Below, in pieces: positions 1 to 8,091 of a stretch of 64,000 nt of DNA. The stretch is from Neoluteolibacter marinus. GTDB taxonomy: Bacteria; Verrucomicrobiota; Verrucomicrobiia; Verrucomicrobiales; Akkermansiaceae. The position numbers and the translations under genes were made by a program. The DNA lies in assembly GCF_014904755.1 (NCBI RefSeq), contig NZ_JACZFQ010000033.1, forward strand, positions 20,562 to 84,561, read 5' to 3'. Below the pieces are notes generated by a model that worked only from the letters and a program-made list of their open reading frames with translations, did no database searches and had not been told where the DNA came from. The first letter of the stretch is position 1, and every line of letters begins with the position of its first letter.

Positions 1-173
1 TCGCCGGGCTGCCGAAGCCGATCATCGAGAGGGCCAAGACGATCCTGTCGCACCTCGAGCTGCACTCGACCAAGCCCGAGGCCAAGAAGCAGGGACCCAA
101 GGCGAAGAACACCCGCCAGCAGTCGCTGCCGGCGGCGAACCAGCCGCAGATGGACCTGTTCGGGGAGTTGTGA
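1..173 (+). CDS. mutS: DNA mismatch repair protein MutS, C-terminal end (partial)
   Basis: Only the last 56 codons are in the window, and the gene runs off the left edge. The readable frame starts at base 3 with AGLPKPIIERAKTILSHLE, the typical end of the MutS ATPase domain, where a short helix follows the phrase about Leu-Pro and Arg-Ala. A Lys/Gln-rich linker and a terminal QMDLFGEL follow; many MutS proteins end in such an 'xMxLF' tail. MutS recognises mismatches and recruits MutL. The call rests on the tail only, so another MutS-family member (for example MutS2) is not fully excluded, although the tail fits MutS1 better. Confidence 0.8.
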   Translation, partial: AGLPKPIIERAKTILSHLELHSTKPEAKKQGPKAKNTRQQSLPAANQPQMDLFGEL

Positions 174-239
174 GGGGCCCGGGGGCGGGCAAATTGAGAA
201 TTGCGCCGGGTTCCCGGTTGGCGCTATGAAATAGGGACC

Positions 240-899
240 ATGAAAAATCCAATCGTCGCCCTGTTGTTGGCCGCTGGCACGGCATTCGCCGGATCCCCCG
301 CGAAGGAAGTGATTCCCCCGCCTCCAGCCCCCGAGCCCAGCTTGTGGCAATGGTTCGCGGGAGCGAGCGCCGGCTACCTGATCGATGCGGAGGAACTGAT
401 GTTCCACGGCCACATCGGCGTCGACACCCCCTACGACTGGGGCGGCTGGCGTTCCGCGATCTTCCTGGAAGTCGGCTACGCGGAGACCGACACGTCCGCG
501 GCGATCGTCGATCCCAGCATCACCGCCGCGGTGGTCACCACCCCGCTGGTTTCGGAGTTCTCCTTCGTGCCGGTGACCCTGAATTTCAAACTGGAGCGTG
601 AAATCGCCCCGAACCTCAACTTCTACATCGGCGCCGGTGCCGGGGTGGCGTTCACCGAATTCGAGGGCTACGCCAACTACGCGTTCTTCACCGACCCGTA
701 CATCTCGGACAGCGACGAGGTGTTCTGTGCCCAGATCTTCACCGGGCTGAACTACGATGTGACCGAGTCCTTCGAACTCTACGGCGGAGCACGATGGATC
801 TACCTCGATGACTCGAGCTTCTCCGGTGCCCCGTTCTCGGGGCTCGCCGACATCGACAGCGACTTCCTCGTCGAAGGCGGGCTGCGCTTCAATTTCTAA
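240..899 (+). CDS. Outer-membrane beta-barrel protein
   Basis: This 219-residue protein has a clear N-terminal signal peptide (MKNPIVALLLAAGTAFA) and then a Pro-rich linker (PPPPAPEP). The rest alternates aromatic/hydrophobic and polar residues, as in a small eight-strand OmpA/Opa-like barrel, and ends in a barrel-type strand with a terminal Phe (GGLRFNF). The ATG at 240 was chosen because the signal peptide begins there and an AGGGA lies just upstream; an in-frame start at 201 would add an unlikely N-terminus. It probably sits in the outer membrane, but the specific role is unknown. A strong terminator follows. Confidence 0.75.
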   Translation: MKNPIVALLLAAGTAFAGSPAKEVIPPPPAPEPSLWQWFAGASAGYLIDAEELMFHGHIGVDTPYDWGGWRSAIFLEVGYAETDTSAAIVDPSITAAVVTTPLVSEFSFVPVTLNFKLEREIAPNLNFYIGAGAGVAFTEFEGYANYAFFTDPYISDSDEVFCAQIFTGLNYDVTESFELYGGARWIYLDDSSFSGAPFSGLADIDSDFLVEGGLRFNF

Positions 900-923
900 C
901 GGATTTAGGGTTCCCCTCTGCAG

Positions 924-954
924 CCGGCATTCCCTCGCGGGAATGCCGGTTTTT
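924..954 (+). terminator. Rho-independent terminator after the outer-membrane protein gene
   Basis: An 11-bp perfect stem (CCGGCATTCCC at 924-934, GGGAATGCCGG at 939-949) with a TCGC loop is followed directly by five T on the + strand. It lies between the convergent outer-membrane protein gene (ends 899) and bioA (ends 954). The T run is only on the + side, so it mainly terminates the outer-membrane protein transcript. Confidence 0.9.
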
Positions 955-2249
955 CATGTCGTAGCCAAGGCGTGATCCAGCGCGGAAACCGCGTGATCCA
1001 GCTCGTCGGGCCCGGTGCAGAGCGGAGGCATCAGCACGATCGTGTCGCGGATCGGCCGGGTGAGCAGGCCATGGTCGCGTGCCGCGGTGCAGACGCGGGC
1101 GCCGAAGTGTTCCGCGGCCGGGAAGGGGGTGCCGTCCGCCTGCCGGATCTCGATGCCGGCGACAAACCCGCACTGCCGGATCTCGTGCACGCGGGGGTGT
1201 CCCGCCTTGAGGCGGGCCAGCCGCTCCGCCATCCGGGCGATCATCGGCTGCAGCCGTTCCAGCGTCTGTTCCGTCTCGAAGACCCCGAGGCTCGCCAAGG
1301 CCACGGCGCAACCCAGGGGATTGGCGGTGTAACTGTGTCCGTAGTAGAAAGCCCGGGAATCGTCGCCCAGGAACGCGTCGTAGATCCGTCCGGTGGTCAG
1401 CATGGCCGCCATCGGCAGGTAGCCGCCGGTCAACCCTTTCGCGAGGCACAGGTAGTCGGGGATGACATCCTCGTGATGGCAGGCGAACATTCTCCCGGTG
1501 CGGCCGAAGCCGGTCATCACCTCGTCGAGGATCAGTTGGACGCCGGTGGCATCGCACCACTGCCGCAGCTCGCGCAGCATGCCGGCCGGCCACGGCCGCA
1601 TCTCGTTGACCCCTTGGATCAGCGGCTCGATGACCACCGCCGCGGCCTTGGCCGCAACCTCGCCGGGCAGATCCTTCAGGGCATCCATTCCCGCCACGAA
1701 AGTCACCTCGGCACCGTGCTTGCGGAAGCGGTCGTGGAAACGCGACACGCCGCCGAGCGAGGCGGCCCCCAGGGTGTCGCCATGGTAGGCCTGGTCGAAG
1801 GCGATGAAGCCGTCGCGGCCCGCTTCTCCCGTGAGCTGGCGGAACTGGATGGCCATCTTCATCGCCGACTCGATCGCCGTGGACCCGTCGTCGGAAAAGA
1901 ACACCCGCTCCAGGGTTCCGGCAGGGAAGAAGGCGCACAGCTTCTCCGCCAGCTCGCTGGCCCGCGGGTTGGCGAAACCGAGGTACGAGGTGTGGGCGAC
2001 GTCGCCGAGCTGGCGGCGGACCGCCTCGTCGAGCGCCGGATGGCGGTGGCCGTGGATGTTGGTCCAGATCGAGGAATTGCCGTCGAGATACTTGCGGCCC
2101 TCGGAGTCCCACAGCCAGGCCCCCTCGCCGCGGACGATCACCAGCGGTTCACCCGCGGTCCACGCCGCCTGGGGAGTGAAGGGGTGCCAGCAGTGCCGCT
2201 TGTCGGCCTCGGTCCAGCGGCGGGTGTCGTCGCGCATCGGCGCCAGCAT
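954..2249 (-). CDS. bioA: Adenosylmethionine-8-amino-7-oxononanoate aminotransferase
   Basis: BioA converts 7-keto-8-aminopelargonate to 7,8-diaminopelargonate in biotin synthesis, using SAM as the amino donor and PLP as cofactor. The 431-residue product matches the usual length (about 430). Visible class III aminotransferase motifs are WHPFTP near residue 21, the glycine-rich DGSTAIESAMK near 121, AYHGDTLGA near 154, LILDEVMTGFGRTG near 239 and the PLP lysine K271 in LAKGLTGGYLP. The start MLAPMRDD (2249) is used; MRDD at 2237 is an alternative, and neither has a strong ribosome site. The same frame stays open upstream to 2795, but that part is antisense to no known protein. No other biotin gene is adjacent. 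Confidence 0.93.
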   Translation of the reverse strand: MLAPMRDDTRRWTEADKRHCWHPFTPQAAWTAGEPLVIVRGEGAWLWDSEGRKYLDGNSSIWTNIHGHRHPALDEAVRRQLGDVAHTSYLGFANPRASELAEKLCAFFPAGTLERVFFSDDGSTAIESAMKMAIQFRQLTGEAGRDGFIAFDQAYHGDTLGAASLGGVSRFHDRFRKHGAEVTFVAGMDALKDLPGEVAAKAAAVVIEPLIQGVNEMRPWPAGMLRELRQWCDATGVQLILDEVMTGFGRTGRMFACHHEDVIPDYLCLAKGLTGGYLPMAAMLTTGRIYDAFLGDDSRAFYYGHSYTANPLGCAVALASLGVFETEQTLERLQPMIARMAERLARLKAGHPRVHEIRQCGFVAGIEIRQADGTPFPAAEHFGARVCTAARDHGLLTRPIRDTIVLMPPLCTGPDELDHAVSALDHALATT

Positions 2250-2446
2250 CGGGCGCGGATCCGCCGCTGGAAAGAAAAGCTTCCACCCTACGCGATCATG
2301 TAATGCCGGAATCCCGGGAGTCGTGCGAATCTGCTGACGTTCGCAAGCGAACCACGATTTTCCCCTCTCGCGGGCGATCGGCGATTCCGGGGACGGCGAC
2401 CCCCGGGAACCCGCCGGTCGCCCGCAGGTCGTTTCAGGGGGTGCCT

Positions 2447-3295
2447 TCAGGTCTTGAAGTCGCGCAGGCGGAAGGCGGTGTAGCCGATCAGGAACAGCGT
2501 CGCGTTCAGACCGAAGAGGAAGAGGTAGGACATCGCGAGCTTCGGCCAGGAGATGGATGTCTCCAGCAGGTAGACCCAGGAGCTCATCCGCCAGGTGACG
2601 AAGTACTGCTCGTAGGGCTTGAAGAAGGGGAACTCCTGCAGCACCAGGTCGACGAAGAGGATGCTCAGCGCCATGATGGTGGCGGCGGCGGGCTTCATCT
2701 TGAAGCAGGAGAAGGTGAAGGCGATGGAGGAAAGGGTGATCATGCTGACGCCGATGCCCAGCGCCGCCAGGCCGATGCGGCCGATCCCGCTCCACCAGTC
2801 GGGAAACACGGAGAACACCTTCATCTTGTAATTCCAGACGAAGAGGCCGCCGTCCCAGCCGAGGGCCGCCACCGACATCGCGTAGCCGGTGATCCCGACG
2901 AACAGCACGAAGGTGATCGTGTAGATGGAGACGGCGGCATATTTCAACGACAGGATCCGCAGGCGGGACACGGGGCGCGCGAGGACCAGCCGCAGGTTCC
3001 CGTCCTCGGCCTCCTTCGCGACGATGTCGCCGGACACCAGCGCGAAGTAGATGGAGCCGAGCAGGAACATGCTGAGGCCCATGACCATGTAGGTCACGGT
3101 CAGGGAGCTGTAGTACTGGCTGAATCCAAAGCCGTTGCGCTCGATCAGGTCGCGCATCCCGTCCTGGGTCTTCTCCAGCTTGAAGACGAACAGGATGATC
3201 GCCTCCATTGCGAGGAAGACGAAGTAGCCGATGTAGGTCCGGCGTCGGCCGAAGAGCTTGCGGAGTTCCCCGCGGAGCTGGCGGAGGAATTTCAT
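2447..3295 (-). CDS. ABC-2 type transporter permease
   Basis: This 282-residue integral membrane protein has about six hydrophobic segments: residues ~22-40, a pair around 65-90, then ~115-140, 160-190, 195-215 and 250-275. An N-terminal Arg/Lys-rich stretch (RGELRKLFGRRRTYIG) is typical of ABC-2 permeases of the natA/CcmB type. The phrase KEAEDGNLRLVLARPVSRLRIL, after the second hydrophobic segment, is characteristic of such permeases (read here in two parts: AEDGNLRLVLARPVSR and LRIL). Its ATG overlaps the stop of the upstream ATPase gene in an ATGA, implying translational coupling. The substrate is unknown. Confidence 0.88.
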   Translation of the reverse strand: MKFLRQLRGELRKLFGRRRTYIGYFVFLAMEAIILFVFKLEKTQDGMRDLIERNGFGFSQYYSSLTVTYMVMGLSMFLLGSIYFALVSGDIVAKEAEDGNLRLVLARPVSRLRILSLKYAAVSIYTITFVLFVGITGYAMSVAALGWDGGLFVWNYKMKVFSVFPDWWSGIGRIGLAALGIGVSMITLSSIAFTFSCFKMKPAAATIMALSILFVDLVLQEFPFFKPYEQYFVTWRMSSWVYLLETSISWPKLAMSYLFLFGLNATLFLIGYTAFRLRDFKT

Positions 3296-4182
3296 GATCC
3301 GTGGCGGGAGGTGATTTCGAGATAGAGGTCTTCCAGCGACCTCCGCACCGGCGCGAAGGAGGAGACGCGGACGCCGGTGCCGACGAGGGCGGCGACGATG
3401 ATCGCGGGATCGAGCTCCGGTGGCAGGGAGATGCGTCCGGGCGCGAGGATCCGGGCCCCGTTCAGCTCGAGGAACTCGCAGGCCCCTTGCCACGGATCCA
3501 GCGTCACCTCGTAGACCGGGTCCTCGTCGCGCAGGTCCTGGAGGGAGCCTTCGTGGACGAGGCGGCCCTGGTTCAGGATCGTGACCCGGTCGCACATCTG
3601 CTCGACCTCGGCGAGCAGGTGGGAATTGAACAGGACGGTCATCCCGCGGACGTTGCGCAGCTCGAGGATGAAGTCGCGGAACCACTTGATGCCTTCCGGA
3701 TCCAGGCCGTCGGTCGGCTCGTCGAGGAGCAGGACGTGGGGTTCCGGCAGCAAGGCCTGGGCGAGGGCCAGGCGCTGGCGCATGCCGTGGGAGTAGGAGC
3801 CGACCTTGGACTTGATGCGCTCGGTGAGGCCGACCTCCTCGACCACCCGGCGGGCCCTCTCCGGGTCGAAGCCGATCGAGTAGTTGGCGAGGATGCGGAG
3901 GTTCTCCCAGCCGCTGAGGTAGTCGTAGAAGGCGGGGCTTTCGAAGATCGCGCCGGCCTGGGACAGGGCGCCGGCGTGGTTGTCCTGCACCGAGATGCCG
4001 CCGATGCGGGCGTCGCCGCGGTCGGGTTCCACCATGCCGAGGATGATGCCCAGCGTGGTGCTCTTGCCGGCGCCGTTATGGCCCAGCAGGCCGTGGATCT
4101 CGCCGCGTTCCACCCGGAAGGAGACGTCGTGAAGCGCCTGCTTGCCGCCGAATGATTTGCTGAGGCCGGAAACTTCGAGCAT
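3292..4182 (-). CDS. ABC transporter ATP-binding protein
   Basis: The 296-residue ATPase has Walker A (GLLGHNGAGKST, residues 31-42), the signature YSHGMRQRLALAQALL near 128 and Walker B VLLLDEPTDGLD with the D-loop, then the switch His in LFNSHLL. It has the long C-terminal tail usual for the NatA/CcmA/ABC-2 exporter group. It powers the adjacent permease, whose start overlaps its stop (ATGA). Only nine bases separate it from the pseudopilin-like gene upstream, so the four genes 5354-2447 probably form one transcript. Export of an unknown substrate is the likely task. Confidence 0.92.
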   Translation of the reverse strand: MLEVSGLSKSFGGKQALHDVSFRVERGEIHGLLGHNGAGKSTTLGIILGMVEPDRGDARIGGISVQDNHAGALSQAGAIFESPAFYDYLSGWENLRILANYSIGFDPERARRVVEEVGLTERIKSKVGSYSHGMRQRLALAQALLPEPHVLLLDEPTDGLDPEGIKWFRDFILELRNVRGMTVLFNSHLLAEVEQMCDRVTILNQGRLVHEGSLQDLRDEDPVYEVTLDPWQGACEFLELNGARILAPGRISLPPELDPAIIVAALVGTGVRVSSFAPVRRSLEDLYLEITSRHGS

Positions 4183-4191
4183 GGGAAGACT

Positions 4192-4725
4192 CTAACGGGT
4201 GACACCGAACTGGACCTTGCTGGATGCAGACAGGTCGGCATAGAGAAAATTCACGCCCGACTCGCCGGGGTGCCATCCTTCCTTGTCGATCACCAGCGGG
4301 ATCCGCTGGTCGTTTCCGGACTTGCCGAAGAATTCCAGGTTGAGCCGGTGGCGGCCGCTCTGGCTGAGGTTCCAGATGTAGCTGCAGCCGCTGCGCTCGA
4401 ATTCCTTGTGGTCGGCCGGGCAGTGGAAAACCGCGGAGCCCGGAAGATAGGGCGCGAGGACGGTTTCCAGCACCGGCGTGTCGTCGTTGCGGGTCTTCCT
4501 GCCGGCGGCGATCTCGGGCAGATACTGGGCGTTGTCCTGGAGATAGGCTTCGAGCCCGGTGCCGATCTGGCGCAGGTTGGAAAGGCACGCCGCCTGGCGG
4601 GACCGGGCCAGCACCGAACGTCCGACCGGCAGGGCGATCGCGGTCACCGCGGCGAGGATGGCCAGGACGATCATCAACTCGGTCAGGGTGAAGGCCTGGC
4701 CGCGGCGGCGGGCGGGGGAGTTCAT
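4192..4725 (-). CDS. Type II pseudopilin-like protein with prepilin leader
   Basis: The 177-residue protein begins with a basic leader and a prepilin cleavage/methylation motif, RGQAFTLTELMIVLAILAA, which has the conserved Glu at mature +5 and a hydrophobic helix. An alanine stands where Gly normally occupies -1, which is tolerated in some pseudopilins. The body (CLSNLRQIGTGLEAYLQDN, later CPADHKEF and LYADLSAS) resembles the DUF1559/H-X9-DG-like secreted pseudopilins abundant in Planctomycetes and Verrucomicrobia. Its start overlaps the stop of the upstream gene (ATGA), and it ends nine bases before an ABC ATPase start. The function is unknown; processing would need a prepilin peptidase encoded elsewhere. 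Confidence 0.82.
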   Translation of the reverse strand: MNSPARRRGQAFTLTELMIVLAILAAVTAIALPVGRSVLARSRQAACLSNLRQIGTGLEAYLQDNAQYLPEIAAGRKTRNDDTPVLETVLAPYLPGSAVFHCPADHKEFERSGCSYIWNLSQSGRHRLNLEFFGKSGNDQRIPLVIDKEGWHPGESGVNFLYADLSASSKVQFGVTR

Positions 4726-5354
4726 CGCGATCCCGGGCCGAACTCCTGGCCGCGCAGGCCCTGCATGACTTCGTTCATCGACTCCATCAGCGGCGCGAGG
4801 TCGAGCTTGGTGTCGGTGCTGGCTTTCTCGAAATAGGCCCGCATGCCTTCGCTGGCGATGGTCTCCAACAGGTCGTCGCCGAGCTCCCGCGCGCGGGCCA
4901 TTTCCTCTTCGGTCTTGCCGCTCTGGATCTCGCTCATGCCCTTCTCCACGAATTCCTTGCGCTTTTCCGGTGGCAGCGCGTCGAGCGCTTCCATGAACTT
5001 GCCCATCGACTCGCGCACGGTGAGGTCGACGAAGAGCTTCTTCTCGTAGCCGCTGAGCTTGCGGAAGAATTGCTCCGTGGCCCGGTTGTCGCGGGACTTC
5101 TCGCGCTCCGCGAAATCGAGCCGGTTGACCAGGGTGGCGATCCCGCGCAGCGACTTGTCGCGGGCGATGGCGGCGGACTGGTCGGGCGGATGGTCGTAGG
5201 CCGACCAGTCGTCGAAGGCCGCCTGTTCGATCTCGGATTCGACCTTGGCCGCGGTGATCCGCTTGGATCCGGCGATCGCCCGCAGGCCGGCCACCACGCC
5301 CCAGATGAGGACGACGAGGAGGAGGGATTGGATCAGGACTCGGTTGCGCCGCAT
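4722..5354 (-). CDS. Hypothetical single-TM protein, first gene of ABC/pseudopilin operon
   Basis: This 210-residue protein has a positively charged start (MRRNRV), one membrane helix (residues ~7-27) and a mostly helical, charged exterior with many Glu/Lys/Arg. Phrases such as ALPPEKRKEFVEKGMSEIQSG suggest a helical bundle. The protein was not recognised. It is coupled by ATGA overlap to the pseudopilin-like gene and so shares an operon with the downstream ABC transporter. The topology predicts a membrane-anchored periplasmic or outward-facing domain. It may be an accessory subunit of the exporter; this is inferred from position only. Confidence 0.7.
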   Translation of the reverse strand: MRRNRVLIQSLLLVVLIWGVVAGLRAIAGSKRITAAKVESEIEQAAFDDWSAYDHPPDQSAAIARDKSLRGIATLVNRLDFAEREKSRDNRATEQFFRKLSGYEKKLFVDLTVRESMGKFMEALDALPPEKRKEFVEKGMSEIQSGKTEEEMARARELGDDLLETIASEGMRAYFEKASTDTKLDLAPLMESMNEVMQGLRGQEFGPGSR

Positions 5355-5400
5355 GATTGCCCCGACACTAGGCGGAAAGTCCCGCGGCGCAAGCGACCGC

Positions 5401-6435
5401 TCAGTCCGCGGGCTTGGCCGAGGCGCGGCGCAGGCGGTCGTTGATCGCGACGCCGAGGCCGGTCTCGCTCACCGGCTCGGCGACGATGGCATCGAGGCCG
5501 GCCTCGTCGAGGGAGCGCATGACGTAGAACAAGCGCACCGCCGCCTCCATCAGCTTGCCGCTGCCGGGGCTGAGCTCCTCGACGACCTCCCAATCGTGGG
5601 CGTCGATGTAGCCGGCCTTGGGGTCGCCGCGGTAGCTCAGCAGGCCGTATTTCTTGCCCGGCTCCGGGACGAAGTCCTGGGGCTTCGCGAACATCAGCAG
5701 CGGGGTCACCGGGGCGTAGTGGCTCTCCAGTTGCCCGGGGACGTCGGGGCGGTCGGTGATGCGCTTCTCGATCACCACCTTGCCATACTTCTGCAGGTCT
5801 TCCTTGGTCACCGGACCCGCGCGCAGGATGCGGATCAGCGGTTTCTTGTCCTCGCGGGGCTCGATCGCGATGATCGTGCTTTCAAGGCCGTCGCGGCAGG
5901 CGCCGCCGTCGACGATCAGCGGGATCCGGCCGCCGAGTTCCTTTTCCACGGCGCTCGCGGAGGTCGGGGAAATGCGCCCGAAGCGGTTGGCGCTGGGCGC
6001 CGCGATCGGCCGGCCGAGCTGCTTGCCGATGGCGCGGAAAATCAGGTTGCCGCTCTGGCGCACGGCGACGGTCGGCAGGCCGCTGGTCACCAGGTCGGGG
6101 ACCCTGGCGGTCTTCGGCAGCACCAGGGTCAGCGGTCCCGGCCAGAAGGCACCGGCCAGGCTCTTTACCACCGGCGCGATGTCCTCCGGCACCGCGGCGA
6201 CGTCCTCGAGCTCCTTGAAGGAAGCGATGTGGACGATCAGCGGATCGAATTCGGGCCGCTCCTTGGCCGCGAAAACCTTGGCGACGGCATCCGCGTTGAA
6301 GGCATCCGCGGCGAGCCCGTAGACCGTTTCGGTCGGCACGGCGACGACTTCCCCGGCGTCTAGCAGGTTCGCCGCCTCGCGCACGGCGTCTTCCATTTCT
6401 TCTTCGTCGGCGGACAGGATGCGGGTCTCGGACAC
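5401..6435 (-). CDS. Threonylcarbamoyl-AMP synthase, Sua5 type
   Basis: Sua5/YrdC makes threonylcarbamoyl-AMP from threonine, bicarbonate and ATP, the first step of the t6A modification at position 37 of ANN-decoding tRNAs. The 344-residue product has the YrdC core: GEVVAVPTETVYGLAADA near residue 32, KVFAAKERPEFDPLIVHI, the FWPGPLTLVL loop, PIAAPSANRFGRISPT and VDGGACRDGLESTII. The linker PGQLESHYAP and a C-terminal Sua5 domain follow, distinguishing it from the short TsaC form. The GTG at 6435 is chosen because TRILSADEEE is typical of the family N-terminus; an ATG at 6396 would cut into the first helix. TsaB, another t6A protein, is at 12130. Confidence 0.92.
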   Translation of the reverse strand: MSETRILSADEEEMEDAVREAANLLDAGEVVAVPTETVYGLAADAFNADAVAKVFAAKERPEFDPLIVHIASFKELEDVAAVPEDIAPVVKSLAGAFWPGPLTLVLPKTARVPDLVTSGLPTVAVRQSGNLIFRAIGKQLGRPIAAPSANRFGRISPTSASAVEKELGGRIPLIVDGGACRDGLESTIIAIEPREDKKPLIRILRAGPVTKEDLQKYGKVVIEKRITDRPDVPGQLESHYAPVTPLLMFAKPQDFVPEPGKKYGLLSYRGDPKAGYIDAHDWEVVEELSPGSGKLMEAAVRLFYVMRSLDEAGLDAIVAEPVSETGLGVAINDRLRRASAKPAD

Positions 6436-6534
6436 GGCCGGAGTCTGGCGCGGTCCCGCGGGCCGGGCGAGTCCGGAATGCTGCCCGCGCACTTGGATCT
6501 TTCCGGCCCCTCCGGCCGCCGCTACCGTCATCCC

Positions 6535-7086
6535 ATGAATCCGGCGGACGGGCTGCCCAAGAACATCGTGCTGATCGGCTTGATGGGCTGCGGGAAGTCC
6601 ACGATCGGGCGCAAGCTCCAGGGCATGCTCGGCTACCCGCTCGTCGATACCGACCAGCTGATCGAGGAGAAGGCCCGGATGACCATCACCGAGATCTTCG
6701 CCCGGCGCGGCGAGCAGGCGTTCCGCGAGATGGAAAGCGCGGTGCTCAACGAACTCTCCGCGCCCGGCACCCCGCGGCGGATCATCGCGACCGGCGGCGG
6801 CATCGTCGGCCGCAAGCACAACCGCCGGCTGCTCTCGAAGCTCGGTTACGTGGTGTGGCTGCAGGCACCGGCGGACGTGATCCTCCAGCGCACCGCCCGC
6901 AACCGCGACCGGCCGCTGCTGCAGACGGAGAACCCGCTGGAAAAGATCTCCGCGCTGCTGGCGGAGCGGAGTCCGCTCTACCACGACATCGCCGACCTGG
7001 AGCTGGACACGGCCGGGCTGGAAACCGAGGAGATCGCCTGCGGGATCCTGGAAAGCGCCCGCTACCACTTCGCGGCCAAGCCCTGA
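6535..7086 (+). CDS. aroK: Shikimate kinase
   Basis: Shikimate kinase phosphorylates shikimate at the 3-hydroxyl with ATP in the aromatic amino acid pathway. The 183-residue product shows the Walker A loop GLMGCGKSTIGRKL (residues 15-28), the substrate-binding aspartate in LVDTDQLIEEK, the FREMES helix, the ATGGGIV loop and the lid arginine in NRDRPLLQ. The ATG at 6535 gives the typical short leader; an in-frame start at 6478 would add residues with no family match. It is divergent from sua5, with about 100 bp between them, and no other aro gene is adjacent. Confidence 0.95.
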   Translation: MNPADGLPKNIVLIGLMGCGKSTIGRKLQGMLGYPLVDTDQLIEEKARMTITEIFARRGEQAFREMESAVLNELSAPGTPRRIIATGGGIVGRKHNRRLLSKLGYVVWLQAPADVILQRTARNRDRPLLQTENPLEKISALLAERSPLYHDIADLELDTAGLETEEIACGILESARYHFAAKP

Positions 7087-7093
7087 GGGCCGC

Positions 7094-8005
7094 TCAGTCG
7101 ATCGTCTCGGCGAGCACCGGGAAGTGATCCGAGGGCAAGTGGGCCACGTGGTCCTCGAACTTCACCTCCTTGGGGAAATTGCGCGACTGGCTCTCCTCCG
7201 GTTTCTCGCCCTTCGGCACCCGGTAGGAATCCGTCAACACGCCGTAGCGCTTCACCGGCATGCCCTTGGGAACGAAGGCGTGATCGATCCGGTTCGAGGT
7301 CTTGGCATTGGCGTCGAAGCGGTTCGGCGTGCCGTTCAGGGCGTAGCGGATCCGCGCGGTTTCGTAGGGATCGTCGAAGCGGCCCGACGCCATCACGGTC
7401 TTGTAGCCCGCGGTGGTCTGGTCGGTGTTGAAATCCCCGACCAGGAACACCGGGGCGTCGCCAGCCAGCTCGCCGATCTTCCGCAGCACCAGCTTGACGC
7501 TTTCCTCGCGCGAGCGGTTGCCGCGGTGGTCGAGGTGCAGCCCGAACATGAAGACCGGCTTGCCGTCGGACTTGCGCTTGAGCTTGGCCCACCCGCAAAG
7601 GCGTTTGAGATCGGCGTCCCAGCCCTTGCTCGGCACGTCCGGGGTTTCCGACAGCCAGAAGCATCCGTCCTCGAGCAGCTCGTACTTGTCGCGCTTGAAG
7701 AAGATGCCGATGTGCTCGCCCTTGTCCTTGCCGTCGTCGCGGCCGTGCATCGAGCAGCCGTACTCCGGCAGCAGCCGGACCAGGTCCTCCATCTGGTGAT
7801 GGAAGCCCTCCTGCGTGCCGATCAGGTCGAAATCGTGGAACTGGATCAGCGAGGCGACCACCGGTGCCCGGCGGCTCCACTGGTTGCCTTCCTTGGCGTC
7901 CCCCGGATTGTCGTAGCGGATGTTGAAGGTGCCGACGATCGTCGCGAGCGCGGGACCACCGAGCAGCAGCCACGCGGAGGCGGCCAGGATGCCTTTGAAA
8001 TTCAT
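7094..8005 (-). CDS. Secreted endonuclease/exonuclease/phosphatase-family protein
   Basis: The 303-residue protein has a signal peptide (MNFKGILAASAWLLLGGPALA) and the EEP (DNase I-like) fold signatures: TFNIRYDNPGD, the metal-binding Glu in LIGTQEG, LHLDHRGNRSREES, VFLVGDFNTD and the final SDHFPV. These supply the acid-base histidines and metal ligands. Such secreted EEP proteins of about 280 residues are usually annotated as endonuclease/exonuclease/phosphatase or sphingomyelinase-like, and the substrate cannot be assigned from sequence. The start at 8005 is chosen because the signal peptide begins there; ATG 8017 is possible. It converges on aroK with an eight-base gap. Confidence 0.88.
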   Translation of the reverse strand: MNFKGILAASAWLLLGGPALATIVGTFNIRYDNPGDAKEGNQWSRRAPVVASLIQFHDFDLIGTQEGFHHQMEDLVRLLPEYGCSMHGRDDGKDKGEHIGIFFKRDKYELLEDGCFWLSETPDVPSKGWDADLKRLCGWAKLKRKSDGKPVFMFGLHLDHRGNRSREESVKLVLRKIGELAGDAPVFLVGDFNTDQTTAGYKTVMASGRFDDPYETARIRYALNGTPNRFDANAKTSNRIDHAFVPKGMPVKRYGVLTDSYRVPKGEKPEESQSRNFPKEVKFEDHVAHLPSDHFPVLAETID

Positions 8006-8091
8006 GCCCGGAGACAAGTCGGGCCGGCCGGATCTGTCAAACCGCGCGACCGCGCTTGGCGCATTCGCCGTCCCGCCCCATGCTTCTTCCC

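Noticed and set aside
954..2795. Apparent fusion of bioA with 180 upstream residues
   Set aside because: The added N-terminus overlaps the ABC permease gene in another frame and matches no BioA extension; the true start is near 2249.
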